This document shows, in pieces, positions 1 to 7,125 of a DNA stretch of 64,000 nucleotides. Location: contig NZ_AKJN02000005.1 in assembly GCF_000282315.2 (NCBI RefSeq), forward strand, positions 124,001 to 188,000, read 5' to 3'. This stretch comes from Pseudomonas sp. GM41(2012) (GTDB lineage: Bacteria > Pseudomonadota > Gammaproteobacteria > Pseudomonadales > Pseudomonadaceae). The position numbers and the translations under genes were made by a program. The stretch's first letter is position 1, and the number at the start of each line of letters is the position of its first letter. The notes below the pieces were generated by a model that did not search any database, was not told where the DNA came from, and saw only the letters and a list, made by a program, of their open reading frames with translations.

Positions 1-1918
1 AGACGCTGACCATGGTCAGGGCCGCGAGCCGGTGATACTTGGCCTGCCACGCCGCGCCGAGGGCACAGGCAATCGCCAGCAGCCAGAGGGTCACGAACAC
101 GATCGAACCCGGAATCTTCGGCCGGTCGCCCCAGCTCAGGTTGCTGTGGAGCATCGGGATCAACCCGGCCAACACGGCCGCGAGCACCACCAGGAACAAT
201 TGGGTTTGCAGGCGCTTGGTGCTGATCCGCCGCTCGAAACGACGGGCCAGGCGCATCATGATCACCAGGCCGCGTTCGAACAGGCGCTTGCCGTTGAACC
301 GGCCAATGATTGGCGGGTACTTGAAACGCCCGTGTTTGAGCTGATTGCGCAGCAGCAGATAAAGCACGATGCCGCAGGACATGGCGATCAGGCTCATGAT
401 CATCGGCGCGTTCCAGCCGTGCCAGATCGCCAGGCTGTATTCAGGCAAGGTGCCGCCTACCACCGGCAGGGCAGCCGCGGCCAGCAACGGGCCGACCACC
501 TGCGCCGGGAAAATCCCCACGACCAGGCAGGCGAACACCAACAACTCCACCGGCGCGCGCATCCAGCGTGGCGGCTCGTGTGGGGTGTGTGGCAAGTCGG
601 TGGCGGTCGGGCCGAAGAACACGTCGACGGTAAAGCGCAGCGAGTAGGCGACGCTGAAAGTGCCGGCGATGGTCGCGACGATGGGCAGCGTCATCTCGAT
701 CCAGGCCGTGGCATTGATGAACACGGTTTCGGCGAAGAACATCTCTTTGGAGAGGAAGCCGTTGAGCAGCGGCACGCCGGCCATGGAAGCGCTGGCGACC
801 ATGGCCAGGGTGGCCGTGAACGGGATCAGCTTGATCAGGCCGCTGAGCTTGCGAATGTCCCGGGTGCCGCTTTCGTGGTCGATGATCCCGGCGGCCATGA
901 ACAGCGAAGCCTTGAAGGTCGCATGGTTGAGAATGTGAAACACCGCGGCCACAGCGGCCAGCGGACTGTTCAGGCCCAGCAGCAGGGTGATCAGGCCGAG
1001 GTGGCTGATGGTCGAGTAGGCCAGCAGCCCCTTGAGGTCGTTCTGGAACATCGCGCAGTACGCGCCGAGCAACAGGGTGCAGGCACCGGCGCCGCTGACG
1101 ATGTAGAACCATTCTTCACTGCCGGACAGCGACGGCCACAGTCGTGCAAGCAGAAACACCCCGGCCTTGACCATGGTCGCCGAGTGCAGATAGGCCGAAA
1201 CCGGTGTCGGCGCCGCCATGGCGTGGGGCAGCCAGAAGTGGAAGGGGAATTGCGCGCTTTTGCTCAGGGCGCCGATGAGGATCAGAGGTAGCAGAATAGG
1301 GTAGAGGGCGTGTGCGCGAATCAGATCGCCGGCGGCCAGGACCTTGTCCAGGTCATAGCTGCCGACCACATGGCCGAGCAGCATGACCCCCGCCAGCAGA
1401 CACAAACCGCCTGCGCCGGTGACCATCAGTGCCATATAAGCACCGCGTCGCGCATCGGCACGGTGGTGCCAGTAACCGATCAACAGGAATGAAAAGAGGC
1501 TGGTCAGCTCCCAGAAAAACACGATCTGGATCAGGTTGCCGGAGATCACCAGCCCGAGCATGGCGCCCATGAACGCCAGGAAAAACGCGAAGAACCGCGG
1601 CACCGGATCGTCCGGCGACATGTAGTAGCGGGCGTACAACGAAACCAGCGTGCCGATGCCCAGCACCAGCATCGAGAACAGCCAGGCGAAACCGTCCATG
1701 CGCAGGACGAAGTTCAGGCCCAGGCTGGGCAACCAGAAAAACTCTTCGCGGATCACGCCGCCATCGGCGATTTGCGGGTACAAGAGGGCGACCTGAACGG
1801 TGCCTATCAAGGCAACCAGGCCAGCCAACAAAGATTCGGTGTTACGCGCGTTGTGCGGCAGCAAGGCTGCCAGACAGCTGCCGATAAAAGGCAGAAGCAG
1901 TAGAACTATCAGGGACAT
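1..1918 (-). CDS. Monovalent cation/H+ antiporter subunit A (MrpA/PhaA type), 3' end outside window
   Basis: About 639 N-terminal residues are present; the rest lies beyond base 1. The protein is almost entirely membrane helices. It has the ND5/MrpA-type proton-translocating helices: FFWELTSLFSF with its helix-5 glutamate, the HFWLPHAMAAPTPVSA stretch leading to ATMVKAG with its lysine, and LKGLLAYSTISHLG. Mrp complexes exchange cytoplasmic Na+ or K+ for external protons, and subunit A is the largest and usually first gene of the operon. The start MSLIVLLLLPFIGS fits the family; transcription runs leftwards, so the remaining subunits should lie outside the window. A NuoL subunit was considered, but the extended C-terminal part and the lack of nuo neighbours favour MrpA. 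Confidence 0.88.
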   Translation of the reverse strand, partial: MSLIVLLLLPFIGSCLAALLPHNARNTESLLAGLVALIGTVQVALLYPQIADGGVIREEFFWLPSLGLNFVLRMDGFAWLFSMLVLGIGTLVSLYARYYMSPDDPVPRFFAFFLAFMGAMLGLVISGNLIQIVFFWELTSLFSFLLIGYWHHRADARRGAYMALMVTGAGGLCLLAGVMLLGHVVGSYDLDKVLAAGDLIRAHALYPILLPLILIGALSKSAQFPFHFWLPHAMAAPTPVSAYLHSATMVKAGVFLLARLWPSLSGSEEWFYIVSGAGACTLLLGAYCAMFQNDLKGLLAYSTISHLGLITLLLGLNSPLAAVAAVFHILNHATFKASLFMAAGIIDHESGTRDIRKLSGLIKLIPFTATLAMVASASMAGVPLLNGFLSKEMFFAETVFINATAWIEMTLPIVATIAGTFSVAYSLRFTVDVFFGPTATDLPHTPHEPPRWMRAPVELLVFACLVVGIFPAQVVGPLLAAAALPVVGGTLPEYSLAIWHGWNAPMIMSLIAMSCGIVLYLLLRNQLKHGRFKYPPIIGRFNGKRLFERGLVIMMRLARRFERRISTKRLQTQLFLVVLAAVLAGLIPMLHSNLSWGDRPKIPGSIVFVTLWLLAIACALGAAWQAKYHRLAALTMVSV

Positions 1919-2065
1919 AGGCTTCTAATCTGCGGAAGTTTGTGAAGCATCATACGTGCCAGCTCCCGGATCACCAAACGCCAAGCTGTCGCAGAATCCT
2001 ACAAGGTAGACGGAAAAAACCTGATTCACATTGTTTCAAAGTTCTGTATGCCGCAGGTCTGGCCC

Positions 2066-2132
2066 CTTCGCGAGCAGCCTCGCTCCCACAGGGGAATGCA
2101 TTCCAAATGTGGGAGCGAGCCTGCTCGCGAAG
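2066..2132. repeat. REP pair (inverted)
   Basis: Two copies of the Pseudomonas REP core (CTTCGCGAGCAG...CTCGCTCCCACA and its complement) face each other with a short spacer. They lie between the divergent antiporter gene and the end of the DMT gene. The left copy has a small internal deletion (AGCAGCCTCG). The arrangement matches the REPIN-type doublets common between genes in this genus. Confidence 0.85.
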
Positions 2133-2163
2133 ACGATCTACCAGACGCTACAGATCTTGAAGC

Positions 2164-3099
2164 TTAACCCTGTGTTTCCCGCTCCAACTCTTCCTCTCTC
2201 GCCGCAGCCTTACCCTTGGTCTTCAACTCACTGACAATCACCGCCGCCACAATCAACCCCGCACCCACCAGCGCAATCGCCGGCAACCGCTCCCCGGCAA
2301 TCCTTCCGACAATCCCGGCCCACACCGGCTCACCGGCATAAATCAGCGTTGCCCGGGTCGGCGAAACGCTCTTCTGCGCCCAGTTCATCGCCACTTGAAT
2401 CGCCGCACTGGCCGCGCCCAGGCCCAGCGCGCTGCACAACAGCAGCCAGGAGAAGTCCGGAATCCTTTCCTGAGTCGGCACCACCATCAAAAACGCCAGC
2501 GCCGAGGTGACCGCCAATTGCACCACCGTCACCCGTCGCACATCGACCTGGCCGGCATAGGTGCTGATCAGAATGATCTCCGCCGCAATCGCCACGGCGC
2601 TGATCAGCGTGGCGATTTCACCCGGGCTGAAATTGAACGAAGCACCGGCCGGTCCCGACAGCAACATCAACCCGGTAAACGCCAACATGATCCCGATGCT
2701 CGGCATCAAGCCCGGACGCCGCCCCAGCACCAGCCATTGCAGCAACGGCACGAAGGGCACGTACAACGCGGTAATAAACGCCGACTGACTGCTGGGAATG
2801 CTCTGCAACCCGACGGTCTGCAAACCATAACCGAGCATGATCGCCACGCCGATAAAGGCCCCGGCCTTCAATTCGAACAAGGTCAGGTCCCGCAGGTGTC
2901 GCCAGGAAAACAGCGCAACAATGATCGCCGCCGCGGCAAAACGCAGACCGACGAAGAACATCGGCCCGCTGACGGTCATCGCATGCTGCACCAGCAAGAA
3001 GGTCCCGCCCCAGACCATGGTGATCAGCACCAGCACGCACTCGGCCTTGCTGAACCGCGAGAAACGGGAGGAGGTGTGAGGGGTATTCACCGACGTCAT
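2164..3099 (-). CDS. DMT superfamily (EamA) exporter
   Basis: 311 residues with ten hydrophobic segments in two EamA halves. The first half begins at about residue 14 (VLVLITMVWGGTFLLVQHAM, a typical EamA opening). The protein is probably an inner-membrane metabolite or amino acid exporter; the substrate cannot be read from sequence. The frame stays open upstream, but MTSVNTPHTSS was chosen because family members start shortly before the first helix. It is divergent from the XRE-cupin gene, which starts 84 bases away, a common exporter-regulator arrangement. Regulation by that neighbour is an inference. Confidence 0.85.
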   Translation of the reverse strand: MTSVNTPHTSSRFSRFSKAECVLVLITMVWGGTFLLVQHAMTVSGPMFFVGLRFAAAAIIVALFSWRHLRDLTLFELKAGAFIGVAIMLGYGLQTVGLQSIPSSQSAFITALYVPFVPLLQWLVLGRRPGLMPSIGIMLAFTGLMLLSGPAGASFNFSPGEIATLISAVAIAAEIILISTYAGQVDVRRVTVVQLAVTSALAFLMVVPTQERIPDFSWLLLCSALGLGAASAAIQVAMNWAQKSVSPTRATLIYAGEPVWAGIVGRIAGERLPAIALVGAGLIVAAVIVSELKTKGKAAAREEELERETQG

Positions 3100-3183
3100 G
3101 ACCTTGCGCGCTACCTGAGGGGGACGCACAATGCGCCGAATGTTGCGCAGTATACTGCCCAACCCCACCAAGTGAGCAATATA

Positions 3184-3747
3184 GTGCACAAAGATTCTAC
3201 CCAGCGGGCTTCGGTCCTCCAGCACGTCAGCCAGAACGTTCGACGCTTGCGCCACGCCGCCGACATGAGCCAGGCGACGCTGGCGGAAAAATCCGGGGTC
3301 AGCCGTCGGATGTTGGTGGCCATCGAGGCCGGCGAGAAGAATGTCAGCCTGACCACCCTCGACCGCGTGGCCGAAGCGCTCGACGTCGCATTCAGCGACC
3401 TGATCCAGGCCCCGGATGCCCGCGACCCGAGTCGCATCAACGAAGTGGCCTGGGCCGGGAAGATTCCTGGCAGCAAAGCCGTTTTACTGTCTAAAGCCAC
3501 CGCTACCCGCGAGGTGGAGCAATGGGAATGGTGCCTGCAACCGGGGGAAATTTACCCGTCGCAACCGGACGCTGAGGGTTGGAGTGAGCAGATCTACGTG
3601 TTCGAAGGCTGCCTGACGCTGATGCTGGGTGATACACCCCATGAGATCGCTGCCGGCGAGTTCTACATGTTTGCCAGCAACCAGCCCCATACCTATCGCA
3701 ACGATGGGCCGGTGGCGGTGCGGTTTGTGCGAAATGTGGTGATTTGA
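3184..3747 (+). CDS. XRE-family transcriptional regulator with C-terminal cupin domain
   Basis: 187 residues from a GTG start (VHKDSTQR). An N-terminal helix-turn-helix lies at about residues 15-70 (SQATLAEKSGVSRRMLVAIE), and a cupin domain at about 105-187 with the small-barrel motif PHEIAAGEFYMFASNQPHTY. Such proteins usually sense a small ligand in the cupin and repress a neighbouring transport or catabolic gene. No clear ribosome binding site precedes the GTG. The frame is open far upstream, but that part antisenses the DMT gene. A decayed copy of its 3' part and downstream flank lies at 4650-4908, so this locus has undergone segment duplication. Confidence 0.82.
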   Translation: MHKDSTQRASVLQHVSQNVRRLRHAADMSQATLAEKSGVSRRMLVAIEAGEKNVSLTTLDRVAEALDVAFSDLIQAPDARDPSRINEVAWAGKIPGSKAVLLSKATATREVEQWEWCLQPGEIYPSQPDAEGWSEQIYVFEGCLTLMLGDTPHEIAAGEFYMFASNQPHTYRNDGPVAVRFVRNVVI

Positions 3748-3910
3748 TAGCTGATAACCGTTCATCGGAAATGATGAGCTACCTGTTATTTCTGACAGTA
3801 GACGTTAAGCGTCATTGAGCTCTCAATAACGTTCAGCGCTTCAAAACATCAGCTTTGCAGTTTTTTGCTGATAGCGCTTCTTTTGAACGTCTACTAGAAG
3901 GAATCAGGAA

Positions 3911-4234
3911 ATGGAATTGGAGCCGCTTCAAATTGAAGAAGCTATCAATGGGGTGATCAAGATGTCGGCGGTCGAAAAAGGGGGGACGGCCATTATTCCT
4001 CCTCGGACTGATCCGCAACCTGATGACGAAATTCATATTTGCATTAACGGAAAAGTTGTTGTCACCATTTCTCTCCCGGAACCGGACGATAAAGAGATAA
4101 AAGTGGTGGTGCCAACAGTTTTCTTCCTGAACAACTCCGGTCAGGGACCGGTAGCATTTCATTATGTTATCTATACGCGTGGGGGAGTCGAAGACTCATC
4201 CAAACCAGTTAATTATGAAATTCACTTGGCTTAG
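3911..4234 (+). CDS. Small protein resembling one Ig-like beta domain
   Basis: 107 residues, no signal peptide, acidic and beta-rich, with codon use more AT-rich than the flanking metabolic genes. An AAGGA ribosome binding site lies ahead of the ATG. The C-terminal pattern (VVVPTVFFLNN, then FHYVIYTRGG, then SSKPVNYEIHL) resembles the single Ig-like repeats found in tandem in large Pseudomonas surface proteins. The product at 4981-5316 has the same pattern, so the two may be distant relatives. It sits between the XRE-cupin gene and a chimeric gene remnant, in the cargo position of a duplicated locus. Function unknown. Confidence 0.6.
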   Translation: MELEPLQIEEAINGVIKMSAVEKGGTAIIPPRTDPQPDDEIHICINGKVVVTISLPEPDDKEIKVVVPTVFFLNNSGQGPVAFHYVIYTRGGVEDSSKPVNYEIHLA

Positions 4235-4306
4235 AGGTCGATTTAAGCCTCGCGTCTTTAAGCAGATGGGGGCTAATAAGTTAATTTTGATAGTCGTTCT
4301 GATGAG

Positions 4307-4348
4307 TACTCAGCGTTCCGTAAACCAGAACGCTGAGTATTTCCTTTA
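4307..4348 (+). terminator. Rho-independent terminator after the small Ig-like gene
   Basis: A perfect 12-bp stem (TACTCAGCGTTC and its complement) with a 9-base loop is followed by a T-rich tract. It lies about 70 bases after the 3911-4234 stop and suits termination of that gene. Confidence 0.7.
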
Positions 4349-4453
4349 CAGACTGTTGTTCCAGCAACACGAAAACGACAGTTTGTTGCATATTTTTTAT
4401 CGGGTAATGCATGTGCTTGCTAATAACCAGTTGAATAATAACGAATAAATACT

Positions 4454-4649
4454 CTGGCACGACTTGTGAAAAAGGACTCGGGTACTCATCCGAAACCCCG
4501 GAGTCGGCCTATCACAGCCTCAACTCAACCCCTCGGCCAGCTCCCGCAGAACCGTCTCGGCGTACTCGACATCCTGCTGCAAACTGCCACCGAAGAGCAG
4601 AAGTGTTACTACTTCGACAAAGTCCTGCAGGGCTACTGTTTCGGCAAAT
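4454..4649 (+). pseudogene. Remnant of SfnB-like gene: promoter copy plus internal fragment
   Basis: Bases from about 4454 resemble the promoter and leader at 5428-5483 (TGGCACGACTT, then GGAGTCGGCC). The start codon has become ATC. After a few codons about 80 codons are missing. The copy then resumes at 4530-4648 with the part of the SfnB-like gene encoding the LGQIPQNHLGVLDILLQ region. I counted about 11 differences in 118 bases against 5739-5856. It is fused directly to a piece of the XRE-cupin gene. The whole stretch can be read as one open frame, but it is a chimera of two unrelated gene fragments. Confidence 0.85.
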
Positions 4650-4850
4650 CAAACGAAGTGGCCTGGACCGGGAAAATTCCTGGTGTCCGAAGCCACGGCT
4701 ACCCGAGAGGTGGAGCTGACCCTGATGCTGGGCGACACACCGCAGCACATCGCTGCCGGCGAGTTCTACATGTTCGCCAGCAACCAGCCCCACGCCTATC
4801 GCAACGATGGGCCGGTGGCGGCGCGATTTGTGCGAAATGTGGTGATTTGA
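4650..4850 (+). pseudogene. Remnant of XRE-cupin gene 3' part
   Basis: Matches two separated parts of the 3184-3747 gene: the NEVAWAGKIPG region through TREVE, then, after a deletion and frame change, the last 46 codons of the cupin (TLMLGDTPHEIAAG to the stop). Similarity continues past the stop, where 3781-3805 and 4884-4908 share ACCTGTTA(C/T)TTCT. The helix-turn-helix region is absent, so no functional regulator is encoded. I count roughly ten differences over the last 135 bases. Confidence 0.85.
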
Positions 4851-4980
4851 TCGGCGCTGATTTCGCCACTTCAAACACGTATATACCTGTTACTTCTTAC
4901 AGTAGACGATTGGCCTTGGATCCAGACAATGATGAGTGCGCCGGCGTATGGCGGTCCACTCCTCAACATTGGGTTCATAA

Positions 4981-5316
4981 ATGTCTATTCATCACAAAAA
5001 GCCGTCAGCGCTTTTACCTGCACCCGTACTGCCGGTGGCCCGCGGCGACATTGTCTTTCTCGAAGATGTCGTAGCCGGCGCCCAGGTCGATATTGTATTG
5101 AACCGGGGTGTCTATCCAGGCACTCCTGTGACCCTCGAATACAGCAATGACAGCACTTCCAAAACATTAACGACCCCACTTACTGGAGGTGGGGCATCAT
5201 TTGTGATTCCTGCTTGCGCGTTTATTAACAGTATGGGGATGCGGATTCGGTATTGGGTCGACGATCCATTCCAACAAAGCGAAGTGCTCGATTTAGGCGT
5301 GTCGATGCGCTTGTGA
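4981..5316 (+). CDS. Small protein resembling one Ig-like beta domain (second)
   Basis: 111 residues, no clear signal peptide. Beta-strand pattern: VARGDIVFLEDVVAGAQVDI, then GASFVIPACAFINSMGMRIRYWVDD, then SEVLDLGVSM. This matches the order of segments in the 3911-4234 product (FxxP, then N, then aromatic-x-V, then S, then alternating hydrophobics). It occupies the second cargo position, between the decayed XRE-cupin copy and the intact SfnB-like gene. No function can be assigned; a single-repeat adhesin-like or binding module is possible. No strong ribosome binding site is visible, so the start is less certain. Confidence 0.55.
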   Translation: MSIHHKKPSALLPAPVLPVARGDIVFLEDVVAGAQVDIVLNRGVYPGTPVTLEYSNDSTSKTLTTPLTGGGASFVIPACAFINSMGMRIRYWVDDPFQQSEVLDLGVSMRL

Positions 5317-5428
5317 GGCAGGCCTGGCTGTTGGCAGGGCAACAGTGATTGAACATTTTGCGTTTTTTTTGTGAGTCTGTTTTCGTTGAATAAGCCATAA
5401 ATAGCTGATTAATAAACCTATTAATAAC

Positions 5429-5444
5429 TGGCACGACTTCTGTA
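5429..5444 (+). promoter_or_regulatory. Candidate sigma-54 type promoter of the SfnB-like operon
   Basis: TGGCACGACTTCTGTA has the full -24 element TGGCACG. The -12 position reads GT where GC is expected (GG-N10-GT). It lies 40 bases before the SfnB-like start codon. Genes of the sfn sulfur-scavenging type are known to depend on sigma-54 and SfnR in Pseudomonas, which makes the match plausible. The imperfect -12 keeps confidence modest. Confidence 0.45.
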
Positions 5445-5483
5445 ACGGATCTGGGTATTCACCCGGACCCACGGAGTCGGCCC

Positions 5484-6677
5484 ATGACAACTTCACCTAT
5501 CACCGCCCATGTAATCCGCTCAGACGCCGAAGCCATCGCCGTCGCCCACAAGCTCGCTGCACGCTTTGCCATCGAAGCCAGCGTGCGGGATCGCGAGCGA
5601 CGCCTGCCGGTCGCCGAACTCGACGAGTTTTCCGCCAGCGGCCTCTGGGGCATCACCGTTCCCAAGGAATACGGCGGCGCCGGTGTTTCCTACGTGACCG
5701 TCGCTGAGGTGATCAAGATCATTTCCGCTGCCGACTCATCCCTCGGCCAGATCCCGCAAAACCATCTCGGCGTGCTCGACATCCTGCTGCAAACCGCCAC
5801 CGAAGAGCAGAAGCGTCACTACTTCGGCAAAGTCCTACAGGGCTACCGTTTCGGCAACGCGTTCTCCGAATCCAAAAGCAAAAATGCCGGGGCCTTCGAA
5901 ACCCGAATCCGTTTCGATAAAGACACCGCGCAAATTGACGGCGAAAAGTTCTACTGCACCGGCGCTCTGTTCGCGCACATCGTGCCAGCGGTGGCGGTCA
6001 ATGAAGAGAACAAGGCCTTCATCGCCTTCATCGAGCGCGACACTCCCGGCTTGACCGTCATCGACAGCTGGGACGGTTTCGGCCAGCGCACCACGGCCAG
6101 CGGCGGTGTCACCCTGAACGCAGTGAAAGTCCCGCTCAGCGCGGTTATCCCAGCCCATAAAGCGTTCGACGAACCCACGGCCGACGGCCCGATTTCACAA
6201 ATCATTCAGGCGGCCGTGGACACCGGCATTGCCGTCGGCGCCCTGGAAGAAACCAAACGCTACGCCCGCGAAGCCCGGCCATGGATCGACAGCGGGCAGG
6301 ATCACGGCTGGCAGGACCCGTTCAGCATCGCCGCGATCGGCGACCTCGAATGGCGGGTTCACGGCACCGAAGCGATCCTCAAAAAGGCCGGCCGTGCAAT
6401 CGACCACGCCTTGTTCAACCCCAACGAAGAAACGGTGGCCCGCGCTTCGGTGGTGGTCGCCCAGGCCAAAGTGCTGTCCGCCGAGATCGCCTTGCTTGCC
6501 AGCAGCAAACTCTTCGAACTGGCCGGTACTCGCTCGGTGCTCGGCAAGTACAACCTCGACCGCCACTGGCGCAACGCCCGGACGCACACCCTGCACGACC
6601 CGGCACGCTGGAAATACCACCTGATCGGCAACTACCTGCTCAACGGCGTGAAGCCTGCGCGCCACGCCTGGAACTGA
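5484..6677 (+). CDS. sfnB: SfnB-family sulfur acquisition oxidoreductase (acyl-CoA dehydrogenase fold)
   Basis: 397 residues with the full acyl-CoA dehydrogenase layout. The N-terminal helical domain is at about 10-120 (ELDEFSASGLWGITVPKEYGGAGVSY), the central beta domain at about 120-230, and the C-terminal four-helix bundle at about 235-395, ending with the DRHWRNARTHTLHDP flavin-contact segment. Members resemble DszC-type FMNH2-dependent monooxygenases and are induced during sulfur limitation to use organosulfur compounds. GGAG precedes the ATG by a normal distance. It starts an apparent operon with the next two genes. The exact substrate cannot be told from sequence. Confidence 0.85.
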   Translation: MTTSPITAHVIRSDAEAIAVAHKLAARFAIEASVRDRERRLPVAELDEFSASGLWGITVPKEYGGAGVSYVTVAEVIKIISAADSSLGQIPQNHLGVLDILLQTATEEQKRHYFGKVLQGYRFGNAFSESKSKNAGAFETRIRFDKDTAQIDGEKFYCTGALFAHIVPAVAVNEENKAFIAFIERDTPGLTVIDSWDGFGQRTTASGGVTLNAVKVPLSAVIPAHKAFDEPTADGPISQIIQAAVDTGIAVGALEETKRYAREARPWIDSGQDHGWQDPFSIAAIGDLEWRVHGTEAILKKAGRAIDHALFNPNEETVARASVVVAQAKVLSAEIALLASSKLFELAGTRSVLGKYNLDRHWRNARTHTLHDPARWKYHLIGNYLLNGVKPARHAWN

Positions 6678-6687
6678 GGAACCCACC

Positions 6688-7125
6688 ATGAACGCTTTGA
6701 CCCAACCGATTATTGCCGGGCAGCCCCTGGCCAAAAGTCAGCACGACCTGCACAACGCTCGCAGCTTGCTCGATGCGACGTTGCGTTTCGTCCGGCAGCA
6801 GGCTCAAGCCACGAATGATCCGTTCGTCATCAGCCGCTTCGGCGATTTGCACATCCGCATTGAAGTCGCCGCCGCGCTGCTTGAACGCGCCGAAGACGTT
6901 CTGAACAGCGTTGATGACGACACGGAAATCAGCGTCGCCATCGCCGAGTCGCACCTGGCCAGTGCGGACGCTTTAAATGCCGTCAGCAACGCCGAATTCG
7001 AACTCACCGGCCAACGCACCGCGTTGCCCGGATCACTGGATGATCCGCTGCGCTGGAAACTCCACCTCATCGGCAACTTCCGCCTCAACGGCATCCATCC
7101 CCCCAGCGTTCGGAGTGTCGTTTGA
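6688..7125 (+). CDS. Stand-alone acyl-CoA dehydrogenase C-terminal-like domain protein
   Basis: 145 residues that align only with the C-terminal helical bundle of the upstream SfnB-like protein: DPFVISRFGDLHIRIE corresponds to DPFSIAAIGDLEWRVH, and DPLRWKLHLIGNFRLNGI to DPARWKYHLIGNYLLNGV. The N-terminal and beta domains are missing, and the DRHWRNARTHTLHD flavin-contact segment is deleted, so independent catalysis is unlikely. It starts 11 bases after sfnB and its TGA overlaps the next start by one base, so expression is probably coupled. It may be a partner subunit for the SfnB-like enzyme or a degraded paralogue. The intact frame argues that it is still under selection. Confidence 0.7.
   Translation: MNALTQPIIAGQPLAKSQHDLHNARSLLDATLRFVRQQAQATNDPFVISRFGDLHIRIEVAAALLERAEDVLNSVDDDTEISVAIAESHLASADALNAVSNAEFELTGQRTALPGSLDDPLRWKLHLIGNFRLNGIHPPSVRSVV

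Noticed and set aside
32..1291. 419-residue plus-strand frame at the window start
   Set aside because: It is antisense to the MrpA-type gene, and its composition is typical of a shadow frame.
4164..4448. 94-residue frame after the first Ig-like gene
   Set aside because: Overlaps the gene end and the terminator hairpin; no ribosome binding site.
4466..5074. 202-residue frame across the chimeric remnant
   Set aside because: It joins fragments of two unrelated genes with deletions and a frame change; treated as pseudogenes.
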